The notes: a model not told the origin generated them from the letters alone. A stretch of 64,000 nucleotides of DNA from Begonia masoniana (GCA_022432975.1 CM039508.1:31204433-31268432), one strand, 5' to 3'; counted from the stretch's first letter, positions 10,422 through 22,402 are shown. A program made the numbers and translations.

Positions 10422-12655
10422 TGTAACGCCCCGAATTATATAAACCCGGTTCGCTACACTTAACCTGAATATAACTAAGAAACTTTGGACAAAGTTTAAA
10501 ATTTCGCTCGAAAGTCAAAATTTGACATTTTCTAAAACCTCGAAATATTTAAAAAAAAGACTAGCAGCGGAAATCATTTAAGCAAAAATAGAGTTAAACA
10601 AAACTATATAAAAGAAATGTTTGAATAATCAGTTGGAATAGTAAGAAACAATCGGCCAAAGGAAATAAGGGTTTAAATCGTGAAATACTCGAAAAGTTAC
10701 AGAAGTCAAACATATCTACCGCCGAGCAAAGTCAACGGAAGAGGCTGAAACTGGAACCAGAAGGCTTCCCTGGTGACAAGCGACAAAACTTTGGCTACAT
10801 CAACTGGTCACAAAACGACAAAACACTTCCTACATCCACCGGTGACGTCAGCCATCGTCCGGTCACAAAACGACAAAACACTTCCTACATCCACCGGTGA
10901 CGTCAGCCATCATCCGATCGGCTTTATCATACATCCACCAGTGACGTCAGCCGGATGATTCATTCATCCGATCGACTTTATCATACATCCACCAGTAAAA
11001 CAAGCTACATATACCGATTACTAAACGACAAATTACATTCTGTATCATCCGATGGCTTCCACTGATGACATCTTCCGATAGACAACAGAACAACAACTCA
11101 ACTTCTGCCGATAGACTTCATCTACCGATAGAGAACAGAATAACAACTCAACATCTACCGATAGACTTCATCTACCGACAGAGAACAGAATAACAACTCA
11201 ACATCTGCTGATAGACTTCATCTACCGACAGAGAACAGAATAACAACTCAACATCTGCCGATAGACTTCATCTACCGACAGAGAACAGAACAACAACTCT
11301 AACTACGGAAAGGAATTTACTCATTTCACTGAAACCATTCAGAAACAATTCAAACTATTGCATTACTAAAATCCAGTGAATACCAACGTAAAATCCCAAC
11401 AGAATACTATTATCAGTAAATCTCAAAAAAAGGAACATTGAAACCACTAAGGTCATGAAAGTTCAACACACTTAAATTGAAACATTGTCAACTAAACCTT
11501 CATACTACTGACAACAGTTAACCCGCCTCATCAATTTGCTAGACCGAAGAATGAATACACTCCTCCAACCTCATCTATTCATCTGTGCACACAAGGAAAT
11601 CACCTGCGGTATCCTCAACACCTACATCACAAAACTCATCTATTAGCCTAATGCTAAGTAAGTAAAGCAGTAAGAAAATGAGATGCTGAAACGCTGAGAG
11701 ACAAAATTCCTAAACATGCAAATTTCTACTTTCTCATCTCAGTTGCATTTATATTCATTCATAACTGATTTGATCCCTCGGTTCCCTTGGGAGTGGGATC
11801 AATCCTCCCAATGTTATACATCCTCTACTCGATTAAGGGGCAGATGGTTTCTCTTAATAGATAATCTGATCCCTCAGTTCCCTTGGGAGTGGGATCAATC
11901 TCCCAATGTTATAAATCCACTACATCAATTAAGGGGCGGATTAGTTCCCTTAATAGCTATCATAACATGTTCTGTTCATGCCTTACCATTCATTCCATGT
12001 AAATTCATTTTCGTGTTTCTTCAAAAACATGATGCATGACATAAAGAAAACACTCAAACATGCATAACCCTACTGTTTTGTGATGTAGGCCCAAAGGCAC
12101 ACACAATACTTCACTTACCTGGATTCCTAGTGAATACTCGGTTAGGGGTTTCTTCGAAGTTGCTCACCTAGAACCATAAACAGAGCATCAAGCCAATCCT
12201 TACAAATCCTCATTCTAAAGCATTCAGAAAACCTAAGTGAACAGTTAGGAGTTCTATTCACTGAGCATCCCCAAATTTTACACTAAACCCGAATCTACTC
12301 TCATTCACAACATCCGCGAAATCCCCACATTATACTCCCTCAGTTGTCTAACTGCTTAAACCCGAGAGAAATGAGGAAAACTTACTAGGTTGAAAGGGAA
12401 ATCGGGTGGGAGAATCGCCGAGAGCTCTGCTGAGCTTGAGTTGAATACCGAAAGGAGTAAAGATGAAACAGTGGCGGCTATAGTGCATTTATCACTAAAT
12501 CTCTTCCCTTTAATAGGTTATCCACTTTTAAATTTCAAGTTACCCTTATACCCTTGCCTAGTCACTCAATAACCCTACATTTATTATCACCATTTAAAGT
12601 GTGTCATTAATTTTAGAAAGAAATAAGATTTAGTTCTAAAGAACCGGGTGTTACA
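10422..12655 (-). repeat. element A 5' LTR
   Basis: The LTR is 2234 bp, 94 bp longer than its partner, mostly because of two extra 50-bp tandem units at 11121-11280. Intron-like blocks on the minus strand are 12385-12168 (218 nt, GTAAG...CTAG) and one from 12118 (AG|GTAAGT). The exon-like block between them is 12167-12119 (49 nt). A duplicated module of about 100 bp (TTGGGAGTGGGATCAAT...) lies at 11770-11960. Confidence 0.93.
11121..11290. repeat. 50-bp tandem repeat inside element A 5' LTR
   Basis: The string TCTACCGA(C/T)AGAGAACAG recurs exactly every 50 bp (11121, 11171, 11221, 11271). The other LTR has only two such units at 4310-4390. Copy number therefore changed in one LTR after insertion, by slippage or unequal exchange. 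Confidence 0.9.
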
Positions 12656-12660
12656 GGATT

Positions 12661-13493
12661 TGAGGACGTATAGTAAGTATGAATTTTGGTGAAATGTATA
12701 GTGGATTTAGGCTTGGAGTTAAGTTATTTTAAATGTTCTCATAAACGTAATTGTTTTGGTGATGTTTTAGGAAATTTTGCTTTTACGTTCAACATTTGTG
12801 TTGTGAATTAGGTTGGATTGTAGTTGATGATTTTAGGTACTTTAAATCTGTAAGGATTCGTTCAGTTTTTAGAGCGATCCATGCAGTTTGTTTTCATGAA
12901 TTTTAAACACGTGTTCGGATATGTTTTGAGTCGGGATTTCTGGGGTTTCGAGGATTTTGTGTTGTAAAAGGTTGGGAAATGTTTAGGGAAGTTTAATGTG
13001 AAGGGTAGATAGGATAAAGGAGAAAAGAATGGCTGGGCACGCCCAGTATGTTGCCCACGCGATCGATCGGGCTTTGGGCACGATCGATCGAGTTTGGCAC
13101 GTGTTTGACACGTGAGGAGTGCGCTGGGGGCGCCCTGGCACGCGCTGGGCGTGCTGAGCGCGTAGCAGTGGCAGGCACGCGTGCGCGCCGAGTGCTGCGC
13201 GCGCACCACATGGCACCCACATGCAATTTTTTTTTTTTAATTCCGACTTTTCAAAACATGTTTCAACCCGACCTTTTATAATACTTTTTAAACGTATTTT
13301 ACAGGCGACCCCCACGTATTTTAAAGGATTTTAAGGGCCCAAAAACCGAGTCGACATTTTTCCGAGAAAGGGTTTTTACTTCGTTTTGATGATTTAAAAG
13401 TCGATTAATTTTATGCCCGTCATGTTTAAGTTTAAAGTTAGAATTACGTCATGGTTTGGCCGTGGCGGCCCTGACCGGGTTGGGGTCGTCACA
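12661..13493 (+). mobile_element. LTR remnant Z, right part and LTR end
   Basis: Similarity to the element C LTR resumes after element A and ends with GCCGTGGCGGCCCTGACCGG...GGGGTCGTCACA, against GTCGTTACA in C. Between 13030 and 13210 is a GC-rich inverted-repeat block (CGATCGATCG, CACGCG, GGCACGC), in the place where the other LTRs carry hairpins. What follows 13493 is not a primer-binding site, so Z is a solo or truncated LTR. Confidence 0.75.
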
Positions 13494-14974
13494 CCGGAGC
13501 CCTATCCAAACGATTGTGGGGACTACCACGACAACCCTCAAACACGGGTGCATCTGGGCAAAATCCCTTGATACTTTTAGCTGGGCCCCGCTAAGAGTGT
13601 CAAACGATTACCTCCAGAATCAACACCAAATGGCAATACAAAAAACTATGCAATGCATCAGAAAATCAGTCCACAATAAAACACAACAGCATAGTATGAT
13701 GATCAATCTCAACTCAATCTCATCGGCAAGACAAGCAAACATGGCAGTAGGCAGTCAAATCAAGTCAAAAGTATACATGCTTATTTAATGCAATATGCTC
13801 ATATTTTTAAAACAACCGACATCAATATCAGGAGTAGTCCACCACAATAATACATATATGTATGTTATGTAGGTGTATCGCAGTCAATATAATAACATAT
13901 ACCACCGAGGCGAGTCCTCTTAACTTCAATGGTCTGTGTCTCCTCGGGGATCGTCTCGAGGTCTGCAAAATCCTCCAAATCTAGGAGTCCAAACAAGGTA
14001 GGAAACCCCGTTAATATCCAATAGGGGTTAAAAACAATCTAAACTAGGAGCTGGGCAAAACTAGGCCTAAAAAGCTCAAGTTGACTTTTGATCAAAAAGT
14101 CAAAGGTCAACGGTCAACAATTAAAGTCAAAGTCAATGGTCAAAGTCAATGGTTGACTTTGACTTACCAGTTCGGTTCGGGTTCAATTCGGACTGGACCG
14201 ATTTGGGTTGAACAGGTTCAAGTTGGTTTGGAACTGGTTTGGGTCGGATCGGCCTGACCCAATTTTGTATGGCCTGGTCAAACCTAGCCCAATTGGGCTT
14301 GGGTCGAACCCAGCCTGAGTCGGGCTGACCCGGCCCACTGGGCACCTGGGTCAAGCCTGACCCTGCCCGAACAAAACTCGGCTCACGGGCTCGAGTTGAC
14401 TCGGCTGGCGACGGCCGAACGACGTCAAGTTTTCACGATCAAGAAACACATTCTTTCCGACTGTTTCCTCACCGAAAACTCTCCCCAATGCGTCATCACC
14501 TCTATTCTGGCCGAATCGTGTTAAAAACACCAACAATCGGCCTCCAAATTTTAGATCTAAGATTCTCTAAAAATCGAACACTTCAAACGTAAAAGTCGAG
14601 CGAACGAAAGCCTAACTCCGAAAAAGTCCTTCACTAAGGTTACTCTACTCTTCAAGACGAAGAGTTTGATACCAAAACTTCGCCGAACGGAGATGACTTC
14701 GGCATCGGATCTCCTGTCCTCGTGCAGCGGCGTCTCCTCCCTCTCTCTCTTTTTTTCTTTGTTCTGCCGACACAATAAAACCATCAGGTTTTCTATTTGA
14801 AAACCTATTGTTTTATTATTCTACTTTATCATTTTATTTATTTATTTTATTTCAATTTCAATATTTTATTTTAATTCTTTTAATTTAATTGATTTACGGT
14901 TTCTAATTTACAGTTAAAATTCGCAAAAAAATTTATTCAAAATTTTCATTCACAAAAATTTTGCGGATTTTACA
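13494..14974 (-). mobile_element. degenerate LTR-like region, minus strand
   Basis: There is no gene. The right end reads, on the minus strand, a purine-rich AAAAGGGTGAAAAGA followed by TGTAAAATCC at 14974. That looks like a polypurine tract and LTR start, and beyond it lies GAATTTCGAGGACGAAATTC (14995-15015), the usual end of a Tekay-type pol. The left boundary is unclear. Inside are a W-box cluster and a GGGT/GGTTC-rich low-complexity stretch (14165-14400) whose open frames look spurious. Confidence 0.45.
14081..14164. promoter_or_regulatory. dense W-box (TTGAC) cluster
   Basis: Ten TTGAC[C/T] cores on both strands fall within 84 bp, mostly as AGTCAA or GGTCAA. W-boxes are binding sites for WRKY transcription factors. 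Function here is inferred only from motif density. Confidence 0.5.
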
Positions 14975-15118
14975 TCTTTTCACCCTTTTATGAATTTCGT
15001 CCTCGAAATTCACAAAAATACTGCAATTTTGATCATTTTTTACATAAAATAAGCACTCAAAACAAACAAAACAAAGACTGCAACTGCATTCAAGTGTTCA
15101 ACGTATTCTCAATCTCAC
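14975..15118. other. AT-rich remnant next to an old LTR
   Basis: The stretch is non-coding apart from a short pol-end-like string at 14995-15015. It ends with CTCAC (15114-15118), the target duplication of the following solo LTR, and continues at 17482. Confidence 0.5.
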
Positions 15119-17476
15119 TGTAACACCCAGAAAATTCCGATAACGTGTGTAGCCCTAGGTTGTATGAGAGTTTAATGTTAAGTGATGGAGGGATTAGAAC
15201 TAAGTAAAATGTAAGAAGAAGTTTGACAATTCAAAACCAAAGAGTGGGTGAAAAGTCAAAGTATTTAAGCCAATCAAATTTCAAAGAAATGTGTGAAGGA
15301 AAAGGGGCATTTCTTTTGATGACTCACGTTGCATTTTAGGAGGGAAAAAGGGAGGGTGGAGTTGTAATTTTAAAAACTTTGGGGTGAGATTTTAAAAGAA
15401 GAAAATTTTTAGGTTTAAATGGTAAAGTTTTTCTCTTTTTCCTTCATCTCCCACTCCATTTCTTCTTCTCCTCCATAGCCGATCTCCTCCCTCTTCTTTT
15501 CTTCAATTTTGCAAGGTGTTTCAAGGTAAGAATGAATGGGTTTTGGTTTGTATACATATAGGTGAAGTTTATTGGTGATTGTAGGGTGTTTTGGTTGGAT
15601 TTAGTGAGGGTTTGAAAACCCTAGATTGAGGATTCCGAAAATTCCATTCCCTTGGCTAGTTTTCTTCCTCTTTTGATCATTTAATCCTTAGATATGATAG
15701 TTTAGGTTGTTTGGGTGGTTAGATTAAGGATTTGGAGTGAGTTGTTAGAAAACCAGTTTTGTACATTAAGAACACCGATTCTGTTTTTGGTTTTTCTGTT
15801 TGGGAAATGTGTTTGGTTGGTTAATTTGAGTGTTTTAATGGATAGTAGACGTGTAGAGGTTTACGGGTTGGGGTGGCACGTCGAAATCCGTTGAAAAATG
15901 AGAAAGTTATGGCCGTTTGAAGTTGGATGCTCGAAATTGTGCATAAAATCGGATTTTAGGGCTTTGAGGGTGAATTTGTTTTAAGTGTTGTTTAGTTTTA
16001 GTTAGAAAATCCTTTAGATTTTATTGGTGACTTACCAAGTTAAGTTTTTGTTATTTTAGGTCATCGAGCTAGTGAAGTGATAAGACGAAGTGAGAAATTG
16101 AAAGTCGAACAAGCAGGTAAGTAGTGGTTTCTATTCTTTCGCCTTCGGGCCTACACCATAGAACGGTAGGGTTTAATGGTTATTTGTTTTGCTTCATGTT
16201 GTGTTGAGTTGTCGTGTTGTGTTGCATATCTTTGAAGCATGCATCATGGTTTATAGCAAGCTAGATACGAATAGTGGCATTGTGTGGCATTGTGAGTGTG
16301 TATGATAGTTGGATAAAGAGTAAGGCATCTTATGGGTGCAGGCAAATTTTTAAGGCATCCTATGGGTGCAGACAAATTTTTAAGGCATCCTATGGGTGCG
16401 GGCAAATAAGACATCTTTCGATGCAGGCAAATAAGGCATCTTTCGATGCAGGCAACTAAGGCATCTAACGATGCGAGCAATTCTTAAGGCATCCTATGGA
16501 TGCGGGCAAACTTTAAGGCATCGCGATCGATGCAGGCAAACTTTATTAGCACAACTGTGCGTTAGAAACTGCATGTGATAGGATTGATTGCATTTTGTGT
16601 TATGGCATTCATTGTTCCTTACTTGCTAAGTATTAGGCTTATGTTTTGTGTTCTATGGTGTAGGTGACGAGATTTGCACAGGTGAGATAGACGAGACAGC
16701 CCAGGACTAGATAGCAGTCGGAGGAGTACGGGGTACGCCGGTGTAGGCTATTGTCGGGGCATCTTGGCCATCGTCTTCCGAGGGTTGTGTGGGAGTTTTG
16801 GTATTTTGTTTTGTAAATATTTTTCCTAGCTATTTTGGGACGGTTGTGAATGTGGATAGTTGGTCTGTACATGTTTGGAAGTTGAAATTATTTTATTTCC
16901 GGTTTTGATTGCAGGTTTGGATTTTTTTTGAAATTTTAGGCGTTATGCCGCTCGTTTGATTTTAAAACCAATAACGTCGGGTTCCCATTCTCTATTTTTT
17001 TTCGTTATCTATTTTAAGTCGGTTTTCTAAGATTTTTACGAGATACGAAGTCGAGAGTGTTGGGAATGTGTGGGTAAATTTTCAGGTGATTTGCAGGTGT
17101 TTGGCTTGAAGAAAAATAAAGAAAATGGAGGAAATTTGAAAAAAGGTGAAAAATGGGCGTTTTTGGCCGAAAAACCCGAGGAGGCCCGATCGATCGGGCG
17201 CTGGGTGCACAGGCGGACGCGCGGCGCCCAGCGCGTGCGCCCAGCACCATGTTTTTGAAAAGAAAAATTTAATTCCTATTTCTACTATGTTTTGACCCGA
17301 CCTTTTCCGACGTATTTTAAACGTATTTTACGCACGTTTACCAATATTTTTTGAGGGTCCAAAAAACCCAGAAATCGAGTCAAAAATTTATCAAAAATTA
17401 TTTTAAACGTCGTTTTAAATGCGGGTTGAGTTAGCAAAGTAGCGCACCGAGTCAGGGTGGGTTCGGGGGCGTTACA
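15119..17476 (+). mobile_element. solo LTR (2358 bp) with target duplication CTCAC
   Basis: The block starts TGTAACACCC and ends GGGGGCGTTACA, with CTCAC on both sides (15114-15118 and 17477-17481) and no internal domain. It is therefore a solo LTR left by recombination. It follows the shared plan: pyrimidine-rich start at 15430-15500, intron-like block 15526-16059 (GTAAGA...TTTTAG), exon-like 16060-16116, donor CAG|GTAAGT, a motif GGGCCTACACCATAG at about 16147, acceptor GTGTAG|GTGACG near 16665, and a GC-rich hairpin at 17185-17250. Confidence 0.93.
16322..16544 (+). repeat. array of about 8 small hairpins in the solo LTR
   Basis: Units of roughly 22-30 bp, AAGGCATC-N4/6-GATGC(A/G)GGCAAA, are repeated about eight times. 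Each holds a short inverted repeat (GCATC/GATGC or GCATC/GGTGC) with changing loops (TTTC, TAAC, CTATG, GCGATC). The array lies in the second intron-like block. Confidence 0.85.
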
Positions 17477-17481
17477 CTCAC

Positions 17482-18040
17482 CAATGGAGATTTACTCAAT
17501 CAACAAACAACAAAATTATAATGATTATGTTCAAGATATATGCACAGCAAATTATAAGAGAGACAAACTCGAAATTGGAAGAAACACTAAACAGACAAAA
17601 TGCAACAATCGGAAGTCAAAGATCCAATATATATATACAAGAAAAACCAGAACAAAGACAAAGAAACAATAAACAACAAATTATACGACAGATAAACTTG
17701 AAATCAAAAGGATAGTGACTCCAATTTTGTACAAATTTCACAAACAAAATGCAACAATCAAACAAGCAAACCATTGGTCACAACAAAAATCAGATTCGTC
17801 TCATAAGTTGCTCTATTTTGCAAGGCTCGGTTGTTCGTTGTCAGAACAAAATTCATCAGTCTGAGAAGGTGAGAGATAAGAGAGTGTCAACGTCTTGTTT
17901 AGACTATGAGTCGAGAGAAGAGAAGTTAGAGAAGTAGAGAAGTGCAATGGCGTCTGGACTGTGAGTCGAGAGAAGAGAAGACAAGTATGATGGCTGACAG
18001 AAGAGAAAGGTAGAGCATAGAAGAGCTGACAAAATGCAAT
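17482..18040. other. AT-rich sequence, no gene recognised
   Basis: The stretch has short open frames without domains. Purine-rich repeats of GTCGAGAGAAGAGAAG occur at 17910-17980. It is host or old repeat DNA flanking the copia remnant. Confidence 0.4.
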
Positions 18041-18718
18041 GATATGTACTCAATCGGATCTTGCGTATGCTATAAGTGTGGTCAGCAGCTTTATGTCAGA
18101 TCTTGGGCAATGTCATTGGAATGCTTTGAAGTTGATTATAAGATAGTATCGAGTTCTTTGGATATGAAACTGATGTACGGAAGGAATGCTACAACAACTG
18201 CTTCAGCATTAAAAACATAATTTGTAATCGGGTATGTTGATTCCAATTTCGTTGGTTGTCTAGACTCATCATGTTCTACTTCTAGATATGTATTTATAGC
18301 TTATGGAGAAGTTATAACCTGGAAGACTCAATTACAAAAGACGGTAGCTTTGTCCACTACACAAGCAGAGTACATTGCCGCGACGAAAGGTGTTAAGGAA
18401 GCTCTCTAGTTTAGAGCATTAGTTTCGGAGCTCGGTGTGTTCGTTGTTCCAAAAATTTTCTATGATAGTTAGAATGCAATATATCTGATGAAAAACCCAG
18501 CTTTATGAATGATCAAAAGCACATTGATATGAAGCTTCATTTTATTTGAGAGGTTGTTGATCGAGGTGAAGTGAAAATTCAGAGGATTGATACCGAGGAG
18601 AATCCAGTTGATGTCCTTACAAAATTTCTTCCAGTTGTCAATGTTGAGGAAAACTAGTCTATAATCGAGGATGCACAAGCTTTGGATAACAGCATGAAGA
18701 TGTTTTCAAAATTGGAAC
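18041..18718 (+). pseudogene. Ty1/copia RT-RNase H remnant
   Basis: Reading across frames gives MICTQSDLAYAISVVSSFMS, then GYVDSNFVGCLD, ITWKTQLQKTVALSTTQAEYIAA and NPVDVLTKFLP. This is the standard order of a copia RNase H (ADWAG-like box, S-T-x-AEY box, DxLTK box). Frameshifts and stops (for example before FRALVSEL and after FYDS) break it. Only the 3' quarter of the polyprotein is present. Confidence 0.85.
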
Positions 18719-19085
18719 CAAAGAGGAGATTGTTAATATTGGTTCAAATTTTGTGGTTTATTCTTTCTGGACTTACATTTTCTTATAAATATTGTAATAT
18801 TCTTCTTTCTATATTAATGAGTGAATGAGTTGTAAGAAAGTATAAAGAGAGAGAATCAGAGATAATAAGGTGTGGTAGAGTGGAAGAAATCTGTAGAGAT
18901 AGTGAATCGAGAGAGGGGTGCATTACAGGGTTTTCTCCCTTGGTGAGGAACGGCGTCTCTTGTATTCAGCAAAATGTTGCGGGCGATGTCTCAACATTAC
19001 GAAAAACTCTTACTTTCTTGATTCTTGAATAAAACTTATTGTTGGGGTTTTGTGTCTTGGATGTATGACAATTTAGTCTGAACCA
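18719..19085 (+). mobile_element. copia polypurine tract and 3' LTR
   Basis: The purine run AAAGAGGAGA is followed at 18731 by TGTTAATATTGG, a typical copia LTR start right after the RNase H coding end. The LTR looks short (about 350 bp). Its exact end near 19085 was not fixed because no partner LTR is in the window. Confidence 0.6.
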
Positions 19086-19278
19086 CATTAATTATTGTAT
19101 CTAGATTCTTCTTTCACTATTCTTTTTTATTCTTGATTATTTCTCGTAATGTAATTGGGTTCAATGCTAAATGATATTGGAGTCAAAACTGGAAGAAGTC
19201 ATTTTATGTGAAACCTCCACTTTGACTAGTGGTACAATTCCAAATGAAAGTTTAGCATTAAATGGAAAAGGATGGTAG
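19086..19278. other. short flank between copia remnant and element E
   Basis: No gene is present. An imperfect inverted repeat (AATGCTAAA near 19163, TTTAGCATT near 19252) bounds about 98 bp. No target duplication was found for it. Confidence 0.3.
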
Positions 19279-19941
19279 TGATACACTTAGGAGACCAGTG
19301 ACACGTTCCCAAGGCACATCACAAAACCTCACTAATCTTTATGCTGAAAATTTCTCTATTTTTGCATGTGAGGGCCCACTAGATTGCTCGGAATGGAATA
19401 CTTATAAGGAGTTTTCCAAAGGCTTAGCATGGGAGCCCAAATCTCAGGACATGGACTAGCCCAAACACTTACTTGGGAGATCGAAGATGGATCACTTCAA
19501 GCTATAAGGAGAATTTGTCTTCCCTTGGACGAGAATATGTAACTCTATATAATTCGGATATTTGGGCAAACATTGGCCTTATTTGTATTAAACTTCATAA
19601 ACTTGCATACATACATAAGATTGAATGGTTATGGCTAGTATAGTGGTAAGGGTTTGACGTTCACGAGGACATGTTGAACACTCCTAGTTCGAACTACTTA
19701 ACCTTAAGTCCATGGAAAGCACCAAAGGGGCCCGGTCCACATTGAAGATGGAGGGGGATTGTGCCACTTGAATAAACGTTGAAGCCCGGTCTATTTTTAG
19801 GCTAGGCGCACTCCATCAGCTTTGTTATTTTGAAATTTTACAACTCATCATCCCATACATGGCTAAAGAAACTATACCTTATGAAGACTTCATCCCCACG
19901 GTCAAAAAGATGGAGGAGCGTGCATATGTTCAGACAAGATT
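19279..19941 (+). repeat. element E 5' LTR, first part
   Basis: This 663-bp piece is collinear with 50763-51420. It contains a copy of the polyprotein C-terminal coding segment (RRPVTRSQGTSQNL...), because in this element the coding frame extends into the 3' LTR. It ends with AGATT, the left target duplication of element B. Confidence 0.88.
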
Positions 19942-21259
19942 TGTCAAGACCCTAACACTGTACCCAATTTATCCTAATATCTTTCTTTTTTTTTTTTATC
20001 CTAATACTTAAAATAAACTCTAGGCGGAACCTAAACTGAAATCAAAACCAGAATCGAAATCGGAATAAGAATCTATGTTTTAAAACATTTAATACAACTT
20101 AAAACAAATTTAATTAATTAATTAAAAACTATAAAAACAATTAAAGAAAACAAATAATTAAAGGGAGGGCAAAACTGTCCAGCCCGTGACAAAAGGGGCA
20201 GCGAACAGTCGCTGCAGCATGCAGCGACTGATCGTTGCATTCGCTGCATTTGCTGCAGCAAGCAGCGATTGATCGCTGCATTGCTGCAGCGATCAATCGC
20301 TGCACACTGCAGTGCAGTGATCGCCTCCTGCGATCATTCGCCTCATCTTCTGGCAACCTGTTTACTTGAATAACATGCTCTCTGGAATTTCCAGAGAGCA
20401 AACACTTTATCAACTCTCTGGAATCCGATTCCAGAGAGCAAACCTCACCTACTTAACACAAATTATCAACAATCAACTTACAACTTAAACTCGATTAACT
20501 TGCAGCGGACTTTGCGAAATCCAACTGCGTGGATAGCTCTAAAAACTGAACATATCCGTAACGTTCCTAAAACCATTCAAAACATTTCTATAACGTTAAA
20601 TAAAAGCTTTAAACCAAAACATTTTCTATATACAATTTACCAAAATGTTTGAACCATAGAACATAAACCTATCAACTACCAGTACCAAGCATCCTAAAAT
20701 ATTCTATACAACTGTCAACTCAAAACATCTCAAAATCTATACATACTCCCCTACGGTCGATTAAGCATCAACTACGCCAGCACACCACCGCAGTCATCCT
20801 CCGTCAACTGGACTCAAGCCTCAGGAGGAGGGACATCGTCCTCACCTGTCTCGATGTCTAAGTCACCTACACCATACAATACACTATGAGATGAAATCCC
20901 AGTAACCTCTACGTAAATGCAATGCATGCTGTGCATATGAGTTCATTAATCATGTATGTTTTCTTTACTATGCAATGCTCAATAAGTGTCACCGAGATCC
21001 TATCCCTCTAACCAGAGAGAGCTCATCCAGTGGGCAGACTACTCTTTCCGGCTAGAAGCGGGGGGTGCACGCTTACAACACGTACAGCCGTGCCTGAGCC
21101 CCACCTCGCGTGACCAATAACAATACGCAATTCGGCCAATACGCCTTTCGGCCAATAAGCCTTTCGGCCGATGCCATGCTTTACATTATCTTTAAAACTC
21201 TGTGAGGAAGTTCATTTTCATGCTTTTCTTTAAAACAAGTGATGCGTGAACAGTTCAAT
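19942..21259 (-). repeat. element B 3' LTR, left part
   Basis: On the plus strand this runs from TGTCAAGACCC to the insertion point of solo LTR D (TCAAT, 21255-21259). It contains the hairpin cluster (GCAGCGA/TCGCTGC inverted repeats, 20200-20330) and, at 21120-21177, three GGCCGAAAGGC-like units. A conserved large stem-loop lies at about 20995-21115. Confidence 0.92.
20200..20335. repeat. hairpin cluster of element B 3' LTR
   Basis: Overlapping inverted repeats built from CAGCGATTGATCGCTGC-like strings are followed by GCTCTCTGGAATTTCCAGAGAGC (20379-20401), a near-perfect palindrome. The partner LTR has the same cluster at 39385-39560 with an extra repeat segment. Confidence 0.8.
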
Positions 21260-21510
21260 TGTAACACCCGGTTTTCGAGATTTAGATTATATTCCAATAT
21301 AAACGGCAATTTTGTAAATACGTCGAATTGTGTCCGTTTCGTGAACGGAAAGTTTTAACGGAGCCGTAACAATTAATCGAAATTTATGGTAAAATATGAG
21401 AATTTTAGAAAATAGGATCGTTAGTTAAATAACGAGACAATTGGGAGAAGAAAATTTAAATTAAGTGAAGGGCAATTTAGTAATTGCCAAACCAAGTTTT
21501 TATTAAACAT

Positions 21511-21517
21511 TATAAAT
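21511..21517 (+). promoter_or_regulatory. TATA-like box of solo LTR D
   Basis: TATAAAT is followed 20-45 bp later by a pyrimidine-rich CTCTCC/TTCCTC stretch. It lies after a GGGCAA..GTAATT block that the other LTRs also have just before their start region. Confidence 0.35.
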
Positions 21518-22402
21518 TTTTCATTTCCTCTCCAACACTCCAACGTAAAATCCATTTTCCTCTCTCCTTTGGCGCGACTCTTCTCCTTTCCTCCGGCGAT
21601 TCTTCATTTCGGCGACGATTTCTTTCCTCCGACGACTCGAATCTTCACGCTTCTTCGTCGTCTTTGCTCTCTAGGTAAGGCTCTAAGCTTTTGGAACGTT
21701 AGATATTGATTTCTAGGATTTAAAACGAATAGAGTTCGTTAGGGTTTTCCTTGAAAACGTAAATCGATGTTTGAAATTGAGAGGTTGAGCTTAGTTATGC
21801 CTCTAATAGACGTATTGATAGTTATCGGAGCTTAGTTCATCGATTTGTTGAGGTGTATTGGAGACTTGGTTAAGTTGGAGCTTGAAAACCTGCATTAATG
21901 GAAGTTTGTTGATTCTCGAGCGTGAGTTGCTCGATGAAATGCCTCAACGAAGTGTTTTAGAGTTTTAGGGGATTTTCTTTAGTTAGGAGTTAACAATTTT
22001 TGGAGTTTGGTGATTTAGACTCGATTTAATACGTATATTGTGAAATGCATAGGTGAACAAACGCTCGTGGACGGAGCTCGGTGTGCAACGACGCGAGGTA
22101 AGTTCTCGTGACTTACTCTGGCCGATAGGCCTACACCATATGTCAATGTCGTCTCGAGGAACCTTGATGATTGTTTGTTTAAATTGTTTTGGGTTTGGGT
22201 AGTTAGGATTAGTTGTTTTTATATGTTGTTTATTTATTGTCTTGATGGCACACATGTGATTGTTTACTTTATGTTTATATTGAACTGTTCACGCATCATG
22301 GTTTTTAAAAAATGTCATGAAAATGAATTTACGCACGGATTTCATGAAAAGAACATGCATGTAAAGGCAAGTAAAGTATCACAGTAAACAACCATGACAT
22401 GG

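Larger units (their letters stand above)
3618..12655 (-). mobile_element. element A: Ty3/gypsy (Tekay/Del-like), full length, decayed
   Basis: The element has two LTRs (3618-5757 and 10422-12655), a primer-binding site, a polypurine tract and a gag-pol body, all on the minus strand. Five-base target duplications GGATT lie at 3613-3617 and 12656-12660, within LTR remnant Z. LTR ends are TGTAACAC/CGTTACA on the element's strand. The LTRs differ from each other by a few percent by eye and by a repeat-copy change. With broken gag, protease, RT and integrase frames this is an older, inactive copy. Confidence 0.95.

Noticed and set aside
14133..14354. Proline-rich frame (MTQVPSGPGQPDSGW...)
   Set aside because: It is read from GGGT/GGTTC low-complexity repeats on the minus strand, with no domain and no conserved neighbours.
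19163..19260. Imperfect inverted repeat AATGCTAAA...TTTAGCATT, MITE-like
   Set aside because: No target duplication and only 9 bp of perfect terminal match, with no second copy in the window.
19274..19278. Target duplication for element E
   Set aside because: GGTAG at the left edge does not match AAGGG at the right edge. The LTR boundary may be off by a few bases or one flank rearranged, so no duplication is claimed.
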